This document shows positions 34,919 through 42,905 of a stretch of DNA of 64,000 bases, one piece after another. Every line of letters starts with the position of its first letter. The stretch's first letter is position 1. Both the position numbers and the translations under genes were made by a program. The notes under the pieces were generated by a model, which saw only the letters and a program-made list of their open reading frames with translations, had not been told where the DNA came from and ran no database searches. The DNA lies in the NCBI RefSeq assembly GCF_900115245.1, contig NZ_FOVT01000011.1:146458-210457 (forward strand), written 5' to 3'. The DNA is from Mesorhizobium sp. NFR06. GTDB taxonomy: Bacteria; Pseudomonadota; Alphaproteobacteria; Rhizobiales; Rhizobiaceae.

Positions 34919-36001
34919 TCAATAGCCAGCTTTGATCTTCTCGAATTCAGCGATCATCTTGAGCTTGAGCTCGGAAGGCAGCGGCTGCTGGAACAGCGTC
35001 TTGTCGACCCACTTTTCCACGTTGTCGTAGCCCTTTTCCTTCAGCACCGCCTGGTCGACGCCGGCCATGCCCTTGGCGTTGGCCTGGCCGTAGCCCCAAT
35101 CCTTGACCAGCACCTTGGCGACTTGCGGATCGTTGACCGCGTTGAGGTAATCATAGGCCTTGTCGATGTTGCCGGGCGCGTCCTTGAACAGCACATAGCC
35201 GCACACCCAGGTCGAGATGCCCTCCTCGGTATCCTTCTTGGATTTGATCGGCACCCCGGCCGCTACCGACTGCATGGTGGCGTCGTTCCAGGCCCAGGCG
35301 AGGTCGACCTCGCCGCCGGAGAGCAGCTGCACGATGTCGGTGGTGTCGGTCCAGTAGGAGCGCACGTTCTTATGCACCTGGCGCAGGAAGTCGGACGCCT
35401 GCTTGAACTGCTCGTCCGTCATCTTGGTCCAGTCCTTGAGTCCGATGGCAAGGCTGGCCAGCGCATAGGCGTCGTCGACATTGTCGCCGATCGAGACCCT
35501 TCCCTTGTATTTTGGATCGGCGAAGGCCTTCAGCGACCGCACGTCCGTTTCGGCGATCTTGTCGGAATTGTAGGTGAGCTGGGTGTCACCCCAATCCCAC
35601 GGCATGAACCAGGCCTTGCCGTCGGATGTCGTGGCGAGATCCTTCATCGCCATGATGCCGGGATTGAGGTCCTTCCAGCCGGCGATTTTCGAGGTGTCGA
35701 GCGGCTGCAGCAGGCCCGCCTCGCGCCACTTCACCACGCTCTGCGAGCAGGGATGGCCGAGATCGGACTTGAAGCCGGAGCGGATCTTCTCGAACGCCTC
35801 GTCCTCGTCGCCGAAGAAGGCGAAGGTCGGCGAATCGCCATTCTTCTCGACATATTTGCCGTGGAAGCTCGGATCCTCGTAGCCGGACCAGTCGAACACA
35901 ACCAGATCCTTGTCGGCGGCAACGGCGAAAGCCGCCGCCGAGGCCGCCAGCGCGCTCCCAAGCGCCAATGTCAATGTCAGGCGTCGGCTGAGTTTCTTCA
36001 T
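34919..36001 (-). CDS. Periplasmic amine/polyamine-binding protein, paralogue B
   Basis: A 360-aa binding protein with a signal peptide (LTLTLALGSALAASAAAFAVA). It shares long identical stretches with paralogue A: LVVFDWSGYEDP, FFGDEDEAFEKI, LQPLDTSKIAGWKDLNPGIM, DWTKMTDEQFKQAS and AEFEKIKAGY. The pair is a tandem duplication 113 bp apart. Differences cluster in segments that line the cleft in this family, so the two may bind different amines and feed one transporter. It is the first gene of the minus-strand operon; no TTGAA dyad is seen upstream. Confidence 0.9.
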   Translation of the reverse strand: MKKLSRRLTLTLALGSALAASAAAFAVAADKDLVVFDWSGYEDPSFHGKYVEKNGDSPTFAFFGDEDEAFEKIRSGFKSDLGHPCSQSVVKWREAGLLQPLDTSKIAGWKDLNPGIMAMKDLATTSDGKAWFMPWDWGDTQLTYNSDKIAETDVRSLKAFADPKYKGRVSIGDNVDDAYALASLAIGLKDWTKMTDEQFKQASDFLRQVHKNVRSYWTDTTDIVQLLSGGEVDLAWAWNDATMQSVAAGVPIKSKKDTEEGISTWVCGYVLFKDAPGNIDKAYDYLNAVNDPQVAKVLVKDWGYGQANAKGMAGVDQAVLKEKGYDNVEKWVDKTLFQQPLPSELKLKMIAEFEKIKAGY

Positions 36002-36081
36002 GCTGTTCCATCCTCTTTTGGTTTGCCGGTCTTGTTGGCCGGCTATTGCTAACCCCGGCTTTTGCTAGCCCCCAGTTCTCG

Positions 36082-36768
36082 CTAGCCATAGTGTTTCGGG
36101 AAGGCGGCGGCCAAAAACGCATTCGCCGCCTGCAATGCGGTCTCTCGCGTGGTGTCCTCCGTCCCCATCATCAGCCGCAGCCACAGGCCCTCGAGCATGG
36201 CGCTGAGCGCCAGGGCGATGACCTGGGGGTCATAGGCGTAGCCGCCGCTTTGTTTGAGCGTCGTGCAGAGATCGATGAAGACCTGCTGGTAGTAGGCGTC
36301 GCGCGAGCTGCTCAGCGCCTGATAGGTCGGTCGCGACTTGGCCTCGCCCCAGAAGGCGAGCCAGGCGGCGAGCTTGCGCTTGTTGCAGATCGAACGATCG
36401 AAATCGGCCCACACCAGTTGCTGCAGCTGTCTCGCCGGATCGTCGCCGGCCTTCTGCAAGGCGGTGCGCCAATGCGCCGAGTACTCGTCATACATGTGCT
36501 GCAGCGTGGCGATCAGCAGTTTTTCCTTGCTCTCGAAATGGAAGTTGACGATGCCACGCGAGAGACCCGCGCCGTCGGCGACATCGGCCATCGTCGTTTC
36601 GGCATAGCCGCGCTTGGCAAGTGAATCGATCGTCGCCTCGATCAGCTGCAGTCGCCTGACCTCTTTCGAGGCCTTGCGGCCGCGCTTGTCGGCATCGCCT
36701 TTTCGCGCTGGTTCGGGGAGAATATCCCTGGCCTCTGCGGTCTTCATGGGTGTGACGGTCTCCAGCAT
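36082..36768 (-). CDS. BetI-like TetR-family repressor
   Basis: A 228-aa regulator. After a charged ~35-residue extension comes the HTH (LIEATIDSLAKRGYAETTMA, GLSRGIVNFHFESKEKLL). The ligand domain carries CNKRKLAAWLAFWGEA, close to the segment typical of BetI repressors, which respond to choline. It lies 80 bp upstream of the binding-protein operon on the same strand. I infer it controls the block through the TTGAAY-N4-RTTCAA dyads, with a quaternary or methylated amine as inducer. A start at 36747 is also possible. Confidence 0.85.
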   Translation of the reverse strand: MLETVTPMKTAEARDILPEPARKGDADKRGRKASKEVRRLQLIEATIDSLAKRGYAETTMADVADGAGLSRGIVNFHFESKEKLLIATLQHMYDEYSAHWRTALQKAGDDPARQLQQLVWADFDRSICNKRKLAAWLAFWGEAKSRPTYQALSSSRDAYYQQVFIDLCTTLKQSGGYAYDPQVIALALSAMLEGLWLRLMMGTEDTTRETALQAANAFLAAAFPKHYG

Positions 36769-36774
36769 TGCCGG

Positions 36775-37567
36775 CTATCCAACCGGCTTCCAACCGCGCA
36801 GATGAGTGGGGCGGTGCTCGCCACTGTCAAGCACCTTCTGCATCGCCTCCCAGGTCCTGATGTTCTTGTCGACATAGGCCGCGCCGACCGCCTCGGCGGC
36901 TCGGCGGTAGAGCGGTCTTGAGCAGCGCGAGCTCGTCGCGCGCGACCTCGCGGTACCATGGATTGCGGTCGCGTACGGTGATGTCGGCAAAGCCGGCGCG
37001 CCGCATCGCCTCAGCATAGCGCTCCGGCGAGGCCATGGCGAAGGAGAGCCCTTCGGCCGCGACATAGGCCTTCATCTCAGGCGATGGCTCGCCGTCATGC
37101 GAGATCATCCAGTTCGACGCGGCAAAGACGCCGCCCGGCTTCAGCACACGCAAGATTTCAGCAAACAGCGCGTCCTTGTTCGGCACATGCAGCAGCGCGT
37201 CCTTGGAGAAGACGACATCGAAGGAGGCGGCCGGGAATGGCAGCGGCCCGGGCGGCGCCTGGACGAAGCTGACGCCGCCCTCGAGGCCTTGCCTGATCGC
37301 CCCTCGCCGCGCCGTCTCGATCACCGGCTTTTCGACGTCGAAGCCGATGGCTCGAGCCGCACCGTGCCGGGCAACCAGATGCAGCGTGATGCCGCCGGCG
37401 CCGCAGCCGATATCGAGGATCGTCTTGCCCTTGAGCGAGAGGCCCTCGACCACGCGGTCGACCTCGTCGGGGCCGCCCGGCGACAGGTAGCCCTCGCCCC
37501 ACAGCGCTTCGAGGAAGCGGATGGCGGTATCGTCATACTCCGGCTTGTCGTCAGCCGTCTCAATCAT
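36775..37567 (-). pseudogene. SAM-dependent methyltransferase, frameshifted
   Basis: From ATG 37567 the product reads as a class I methyltransferase: YDDTAIRFLEALWGEGYLSP, SAM motif I ILDIGCGAGGITLHL, and later ILRVLKPGGVFAASNWMISH. Homology runs to DELALLKT near 36915, after which this frame turns into Arg/Gly-rich nonsense and stops at 36827. The missing C-terminus continues in another frame (PLYRRAAEAVGAAYVDKNIR, TWEAMQKVLDSGEHRPTHLR) to a stop at 36775. The total span is 3n+1 nt, so one extra base (or two lost) in or near AAGACCGCTCTAC explains it. This is either a recent inactivation or a sequencing error. The methyltransferase type resembles phosphoethanolamine/sarcosine N-methyltransferases. 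Confidence 0.8.
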
Positions 37568-37668
37568 TGGATCTTCAGCCCCAAATGCCGATGTGGCCCA
37601 TTCAGTCAAGCAGGGCCAGAAATGTCGGCAAAGCCTAGCGCATCAACGGGAAAACGCAACACCATTTG

Positions 37669-37684
37669 TTGAACATTCATTCAA
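37669..37684. promoter_or_regulatory. Putative repressor operator, copy 3 (TTGAAC-N4-ATTCAA)
   Basis: TTGAACATTCATTCAA lies in the 268-bp region between the divergent methyltransferase (start 37567) and flavoprotein (start 37836) genes. It has the same dyad and spacing as the copies at 26426 and 29426, differing at the sixth base of the left arm and in the centre. Confidence 0.7.
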
Positions 37685-37750
37685 AATGACTGGACAAAAA
37701 ACCGTGATCCGTGCAAAATTCGAGCAACCAGGGAACAAACCGCACCGAGC

Positions 37751-37811
37751 AACTCCAGGAAAAGCGCGACGCGGTTTTCCGTCCGGAATTGCGGAAAAAC
37801 AAGAAGATAGG
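37751..37811. repeat. Dispersed repeat copy (GGTTTTCCGTCCGG family)
   Basis: AACTCCAGGAAAAGCGCGAC then GCGGTTTTCCGTCCGGAATT then GCGGAAAAACAAGAAGATAG. It shares this order with 60821-60885 and partly with 20070-20108. It lies between the operator and the flavoprotein start, hence within the leader of that transcript. Confidence 0.7.
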
Positions 37812-37835
37812 CAGCCGAATGGAGGTTCAGCACGC

Positions 37836-39455
37836 ATGAAGGCATGGGACGCGATCGTCATTGGCGGCGGCCATAACGGCCTGGTCAACGCCTGCTACCT
37901 GCAACGCGCCGGGCTCGACGTGCTGGTCGTCGAGAAGAACGAGTGGGTCGGCGGCGCCGCCACCAGCCGCGAGCTGACGCCGGGCTTCCTCTATTCCAAC
38001 TGCTCCTATGTCTGTTCGCTGTTCAGGCCCGAGATCATGCGCGATCTCGAGCTGCCGCGCTTCGGCCTGCAGGTGATCTCCTATGAAGGCGGCGCCGTGT
38101 TCACGCGCGACGGGGACTATCTCGCCAATTACCGTGACCACGACGCGCACCGGCGCGAGTTCGCGCGCTTTTCCAGGCGCGACGCCGAGGCCTATGACCG
38201 CTATTCGCGCGACGTCACAAGGCAGTGCCGCTTCATCCAGCCGCTGGTGATGCGCACCGCGCCCGACCCGACGAGCCTCAAGCCCCGCGACCTCGGCGAG
38301 CTGCTCTATCTCGGCAGGAAATTCGCCGGGCTCTCGGCCGAAGAGATGGCGCTGACCCTGCGCTTCTGGACGATGTCGATCTCGGACTTCCTCGACGAGT
38401 ATTTCGAGACCGACGTCATCAAGGCGAACTTCGCGCTTTCCGGCATCATCGGCACGGCCCTTGGGCCCATGTCGCCCGGCACGGCCTACGTCCTGCTCCA
38501 CCATTATATGGGCGAGGTCGACGGCTCGGTCGGCGCCTGGGGCTATGCGCGCGGCGGCATGGGCGCCGTCACCAAGGCACTGGCCGCCTCCTTCACGGCC
38601 TCGGGCGGCATCATCCGCACCGGCGCGGAGGTCGACCATGTGCTGGTCAAGAAAGGCAAGGCCAAGGGCGTCGTGCTGGCTGGAGGTGAGGAGATCCACG
38701 GCAAGCTCGTCGTCTCCAACGCCGACTTCAAGCGCACCTTCCTCAAGCTGGTCGAGGAAAAGGAACTGCCCGACATCTTCCTGCGCCGTGTCCGGAATTT
38801 CAAAATCCGCGGCTCCTCCGGCAAGGTCAACATCGCGCTCGATTCGCTGCCCGAATTCCCGGCCTTGCCCAAGGACTCGCCGGTCTATCGCGGCGACATG
38901 CACTTCACCGATTCCATCGAGCGCATGGAGCGCGCCTATGACGACTGGAAGGCTGGACGCTGGTCGGCCGATCCCTTCCTCGACATGATGATCCCGACCA
39001 CGCTCGACCCGACCATGGCGCCGCCGGGAAAACATTTCATGAGCTGCTTCGTGCAATACGCGCCGCCTAGGATCGACGGGCGCGACTGGACGGATGCCGA
39101 CCGCGACGGTTTCGCCAAAAGCGTGATCGCGCAGATCGCCGAATATTCGCCCGGCTTCCGCGACCGCATCGTCCACATGGAAGTGCGCACCCCGCGCGAG
39201 ATCGAGGCCGAGGTCGGCCTCACCGAAGGCAACATCTTCCAGGGCGAGCTGACCTTCGACCAGTTGCTCTTCAACCGCCCTGTACCGGGCTACGCGCAAT
39301 ACCGCTCGCCGGTCGGCGGGCTCTATATGTGCGGCTCCTCCACCCATCCGGGCGGCGGCGTCATGGGCGCGCCCGGACGCAACGCCGCCGCCGAGATCCT
39401 GTGCGATCTCGCCAAGCCGACCTTGCATATGAGCCCCGCCCATGACGTCATCTGA
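37836..39455 (+). CDS. Phytoene-dehydrogenase-like FAD oxidoreductase A
   Basis: A 539-aa flavoprotein with N-terminal FAD motif AIVIGGGHNGLVNACYLQRA and the C-terminal signature SSTHPGGGVMGAPGRNAAAE typical of the phytoene desaturase/carotenoid isomerase-like superfamily. No carotenoid genes are nearby, so the fold is shared but the substrate differs; an amine intermediate is more likely. ATG 37836 has GGAGG upstream. It overlaps the next gene by 14 nt. The first gene after operator copy 3. Confidence 0.88.
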   Translation: MKAWDAIVIGGGHNGLVNACYLQRAGLDVLVVEKNEWVGGAATSRELTPGFLYSNCSYVCSLFRPEIMRDLELPRFGLQVISYEGGAVFTRDGDYLANYRDHDAHRREFARFSRRDAEAYDRYSRDVTRQCRFIQPLVMRTAPDPTSLKPRDLGELLYLGRKFAGLSAEEMALTLRFWTMSISDFLDEYFETDVIKANFALSGIIGTALGPMSPGTAYVLLHHYMGEVDGSVGAWGYARGGMGAVTKALAASFTASGGIIRTGAEVDHVLVKKGKAKGVVLAGGEEIHGKLVVSNADFKRTFLKLVEEKELPDIFLRRVRNFKIRGSSGKVNIALDSLPEFPALPKDSPVYRGDMHFTDSIERMERAYDDWKAGRWSADPFLDMMIPTTLDPTMAPPGKHFMSCFVQYAPPRIDGRDWTDADRDGFAKSVIAQIAEYSPGFRDRIVHMEVRTPREIEAEVGLTEGNIFQGELTFDQLLFNRPVPGYAQYRSPVGGLYMCGSSTHPGGGVMGAPGRNAAAEILCDLAKPTLHMSPAHDVI

Positions 39456-41016
39456 TTTGAACTGGGGCGCCATCGTCATCGGCGGCGGCCACAACGGTCT
39501 CGTCGCCGCAGCCACGCTGGCGAAGTCCGGCCGCAAGGTGCTGCTGCTCGAGGCCGGCAACGAGGTCGGCGGCGCGGGGCGAACCGAGGAATTCGCGCCC
39601 GGCTTCCGCGTGTCCGCTGTCGCCCATCTGCTCAATCGCCTGCATCCCGATGTGGTGAAGACGCTGGAGCTTGAGCGCCACGGGCTGAGGGTCGAGCGCG
39701 TGGATTTCGTGCCCTCGGTCGCGCTGTCGAAGGACGGTCCGCTGGTGCTGCACGGCGCCTATGGCGAGGTGCTGAGCGGCGCCAGCCGGTCGGAACAATC
39801 CGCCTGGAAGGTGCTGCGGGCGCAGCTGCTGCGCTATGCCGGCGTGCTGAAGCCATTCCTGTCGCGCCGGCCGCCGGACCTTGCCGGCATGTCGCTCGCC
39901 GAAATGACCGGGCTCGGCCAAACGGCGCTGGCGCTGAAGAAGCTCGGCAAGGAAGACATGCGCGACTTCCTGCGCGTGCTTTTGATGAACGTCTACGACC
40001 TGCTCGACGAGCAGCTTTCCGATGACCGGCTGAAGGGCCTGCTCGCCTTCGACGCGACGCTCGGCTCGCATCTCGGGCCGCGCTCGCCGACTTCGCTGCT
40101 CGGCCTCTACTACCGGCTGGCGGGCGAGATCGGCGGCCTCGCCGGCGCGCAGATCCTGCCGAGAGGCGGCATGGGCGCCGTCGTCGCCGCCATTCGCTCG
40201 GCGGCCGAAAAGGCGGGCGTTTCGATCCGCCCGGCATCGCCGGTCGCCAAGGTCATCGTCGAGAAAGGCCGCGCCATCGGCGTCGTCACGCAAAACGGCG
40301 AGACGCTGCGCGCCAGGACGGTCGTCTCCGCCATCAATCCGGCGACGACGATCCTCGACCTCGTCGGGCCGCGCGAGGTCGACACCGGCTTCGTGCGCAA
40401 GGTGAAGAACATCCGCATGAAGGGCGATGCCGCCAAGCTCCATCTGGCGCTCGACCGGCCGCCGCAATTTGCAGGCGTCGGCGTCGCCGGCCACAAGGGC
40501 CGCCTCGTCATCGCCGCCTCGCCCGACCATGTCGAGCGCGCCTTCAACCCGTCGAAATACGGCGAGTTCTCGCCCGAGCCGGTGATGGAGATCACGTTGC
40601 CGAGCCTCGTCGATGCCTCGCTCGCGCCCTCGGGCGCCTGCGTGCTCTCGGCCGTGGTGCAATACGCACCCTATGCGCTGAGACAGGGCTGGACCGCCGG
40701 CAAGCCGCAATTCCTCAAGGCGATCATGGCACAGCTCGAAGCCTATGCGCCCGGCATCGGCGCGACGGTACGCCATGCCGATCTTCTGACGCCGGCCGAC
40801 ATCGAGGCGCGCTACCGGATGCCCGGCGGCCACTGGCACCATGGCGAGTTGCAGGCCGACCAGATGCTGATGTTGCGGCCGGTCTCCGGTTGGTCGGGCT
40901 ACGACACGCCGCTCGAAGGACTGTTCCTCGCCGGCGCCGGTTCGCATCCCGGCGGTGGCATCTCCGGCGCGCCCGGCCTCAACGCCGCGCGCCGCATCAT
41001 CGCGATGAGGGCATGA
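39442..41016 (+). CDS. Phytoene-dehydrogenase-like FAD oxidoreductase B
   Basis: A 524-aa paralogue of the preceding protein, with AIVIGGGHNGLVAAATLAKS at the N-terminus, LLLEAGNEVGGAGRTEEF following, and a C-terminal GAGSHPGGGISGAPGLNAAR. The two are clearly related at both FAD-binding ends but diverge in the substrate domain. The 14-nt overlap suggests coupled translation and possibly a heteromeric enzyme. It ends at TGA 41014-41016 and is separated from the GcvT-like gene by a palindromic element. Confidence 0.88.
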   Translation: MTSSDLNWGAIVIGGGHNGLVAAATLAKSGRKVLLLEAGNEVGGAGRTEEFAPGFRVSAVAHLLNRLHPDVVKTLELERHGLRVERVDFVPSVALSKDGPLVLHGAYGEVLSGASRSEQSAWKVLRAQLLRYAGVLKPFLSRRPPDLAGMSLAEMTGLGQTALALKKLGKEDMRDFLRVLLMNVYDLLDEQLSDDRLKGLLAFDATLGSHLGPRSPTSLLGLYYRLAGEIGGLAGAQILPRGGMGAVVAAIRSAAEKAGVSIRPASPVAKVIVEKGRAIGVVTQNGETLRARTVVSAINPATTILDLVGPREVDTGFVRKVKNIRMKGDAAKLHLALDRPPQFAGVGVAGHKGRLVIAASPDHVERAFNPSKYGEFSPEPVMEITLPSLVDASLAPSGACVLSAVVQYAPYALRQGWTAGKPQFLKAIMAQLEAYAPGIGATVRHADLLTPADIEARYRMPGGHWHHGELQADQMLMLRPVSGWSGYDTPLEGLFLAGAGSHPGGGISGAPGLNAARRIIAMRA

Positions 41017-41051
41017 GATGAATTCGCTATTCACAAATGCAGCGCTCTACG

Positions 41052-41248
41052 GCGCCGCCCTCTGCCCTGCCGGGCATCTCCCCCACTTGGGGGGAGATCA
41101 GCAGTTCGGTTTGTCGGCGCCTTTCTTGCAACGCCGGAGATTGGCGAAATCGCCGGCGACGGCCAACCTCGCCCCTTGTGGGCGAGATGTCCGGTCCACC
41201 CTCTGCAGCGCAGCTGCTGCGGAGGACGGGCAGGACAGAGGGGGGCGC
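41052..41248. repeat. Palindromic intergenic element with ~20-bp terminal inverted repeats
   Basis: The left end GCGCCGCCCTCTGCCCTGCC (41052-41071) is an imperfect inverted copy of GGGCAGGACAGAGGGGGGCG (41228-41247). Internal hairpins include ATCTCCCCC-ACTT-GGGGGGAGAT. It fills the gap between flavoprotein B and the GcvT-like gene, so it may reduce or modulate expression of the downstream gene inside the operon. Confidence 0.75.
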
Positions 41249-41262
41249 GAAGGAACGCCGTC

Positions 41263-42501
41263 ATGAATCAGCATCCCACCATCAAGCCGTCGATCGACGC
41301 TCGCGCCCTCGCCCAATCCCACTCCCGCACCCTGCGGCTCGGCACGCCATTCCAGCCGCGCATCGACGCCCTGGGCCTGAAGCAGGACTGGTACAGCTGG
41401 GCCGGCTATCGCGCGCCGCATTCGCTGTGGGACGAGGAGCTCGAATATTTCGCCATCCGCAGCCAGGCGGCACTCTTCGACATCTCGCCGATGACCAAAT
41501 ACCGGATCGAAGGTCCGGATGCGGAAGCCTATCTCGACCGCGTCACCTTGCGCGACGTGACCAAGTTGAAGCCCGGGCGCGTCCACTACACCGCCTGGTG
41601 CGACGACGAAGGCTTCGTGCTCGACGACGGCACCTTGTTCCGGCTCTCTGCCACGCGCTTCCGGCTGTGCTCGCAGGAGCGGCATCTGCCTTGGCTGCTC
41701 GACAGCGCTTTTCGGTACGAGGTGAGCGTCGAGGAAGAGACCGAAGTGGTCGCGGGGCTAGCGTTGCAAGGCCCGACATCCTTCGCCATCCTGCGCGACG
41801 CGGGCTTTGCCGGCGTCGAGCGGCTAAAGGTGTTCGACCTCGCCGAGTTCGCGCATGATGGCGCAACCGTCACCATCTCTCGCACCGGCTTCACCGGCGA
41901 TCTCGGCTACGAGTTGTTCGTGCCGGCCGACAGGGCGCTGAGCCTTTGGGACCGGCTGATGGCGGCGGGCGAGCTGCGCGGCATCCGCGCCATCGGCTAC
42001 ACGGCGCTGAACCGCGCCCGCCTCGAGGCCGGCCTGATCGTCGCCAATGCCGACTTCACAGCTGCCGAGCACGCCATCCGCGCCGACCGCCTGCGCATGC
42101 CGGACGAGATCGGGCTCGGCTTCATGATCGATCCGAAGAAGGGGCACTTCAACGGCCGCCGCGCCATCCTGGAAGCCCGGGCAAAGAAAACGCTCCGCCA
42201 TGTGCTGGTCGGGCTGGAGATCGAAGGCAATATTCCGGCCGAGCATGCCATCGTCTATTATCGCCGGAGCCAGGAGGTCGGGCTGGTCAGCGCAGCGATG
42301 TGGTCGCCCATGGCCAAGCGTAACATTGCCCTTGCCTCCTTGCAGCGGCCCTATGGCGACACGATCGTCGACGACCTCTGGGTCGAGATTTACGCCATGC
42401 GCGAGTTGCAGTACCAGAAGCTGATGAAGCGGGCGAAAGTGGTGCCGCGGCCCTTCGTCAAGCTCGACCGTCGCACCGCCAACCCGCCGGCGGATTTCTG
42501 A
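41263..42501 (+). CDS. GcvT-like aminomethyltransferase / folate-dependent demethylase
   Basis: A 412-aa protein of the GcvT/dimethylglycine dehydrogenase C-domain family. Landmarks are LFDISPMTKYRIEGPDAEAY, LALQGPTSFAIL, SRTGFTGDLGYELFVPADRA and a C-terminal barrel (MWSPMAKRNIALASL). Stand-alone GcvT-like proteins commonly move a methyl or methylene group from an amine to tetrahydrofolate. Combined with the Rieske oxygenase and flavoproteins, this points to stepwise N-demethylation with one-carbon capture. ATG 41263 has AGGA upstream. Confidence 0.9.
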   Translation: MNQHPTIKPSIDARALAQSHSRTLRLGTPFQPRIDALGLKQDWYSWAGYRAPHSLWDEELEYFAIRSQAALFDISPMTKYRIEGPDAEAYLDRVTLRDVTKLKPGRVHYTAWCDDEGFVLDDGTLFRLSATRFRLCSQERHLPWLLDSAFRYEVSVEEETEVVAGLALQGPTSFAILRDAGFAGVERLKVFDLAEFAHDGATVTISRTGFTGDLGYELFVPADRALSLWDRLMAAGELRGIRAIGYTALNRARLEAGLIVANADFTAAEHAIRADRLRMPDEIGLGFMIDPKKGHFNGRRAILEARAKKTLRHVLVGLEIEGNIPAEHAIVYYRRSQEVGLVSAAMWSPMAKRNIALASLQRPYGDTIVDDLWVEIYAMRELQYQKLMKRAKVVPRPFVKLDRRTANPPADF

Positions 42502-42502
42502 C

Positions 42503-42760
42503 ATGGCAAGCGATGCCGAGAACCTGGACGCCGAAGCGGAAGCCGCCGAACAGTGGCAGCTGGTCAACACGCCGCTCGGCGAGATGTGGTCCGGCCGCAC
42601 CCGCTACGCGGCCGCCATGTACTTCTTCAAGCGCGGCGAGATGAACGCCGAGACGCTGGAGGTCTACCGCATCTGCGCCCGGCTCGACCACGAGGATCCC
42701 TTGCCGATCATCCGCGACCGCGGCGTCGGCAAGGACTGGCTGAAGCGAATGGGCGCTTAG
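42503..42760 (+). CDS. Small acidic conserved-looking protein after GcvT-like gene
   Basis: An 85-aa protein starting one base after the GcvT-like stop, so translation is very likely coupled. The N-terminus is acidic (MASDAENLDAEAEAAEQWQL). The body reads LGEMWSGRTRYAAAMYFFKR then VYRICARLDHEDPLPIIRDR and ends DWLKRMGA. No membrane segment, no signal, two Cys or fewer. I do not recognise it; the tight linkage suggests a subunit or chaperone-like partner for the GcvT-like protein or a flavoprotein. Confidence 0.8.
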   Translation: MASDAENLDAEAEAAEQWQLVNTPLGEMWSGRTRYAAAMYFFKRGEMNAETLEVYRICARLDHEDPLPIIRDRGVGKDWLKRMGA

Positions 42761-42810
42761 GCCCCACGGGCGTACGCGGATAGCAGGCTTCGGTGGCGGC
42801 ACCGCGCAAT

Positions 42811-42867
42811 CGTCATTCTAGGGCGAAGCAAGGAGCGAGGCGACGCGGCGCAGACCCTAGAATGACG
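42811..42867. repeat. 57-bp palindromic repeat (CGTCATTCTAGGG family)
   Basis: CGTCATTCTAGGGCGAAGCA at the left is mirrored by GACCCTAGAATGACG at the right, giving a long imperfect hairpin. It lies between convergent genes, where it may terminate both. A related sequence is at 63550. Confidence 0.8.
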
Positions 42868-42905
42868 AAGTGAAAAGCGTGAGCTCTTCCACTCACACGG
42901 GTGGC

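Noticed and set aside
37836..41016. Carotenoid biosynthesis genes (phytoene desaturases)
   Set aside because: The fold matches, but no phytoene synthase or other carotenoid gene is near and the setting is amine catabolism.
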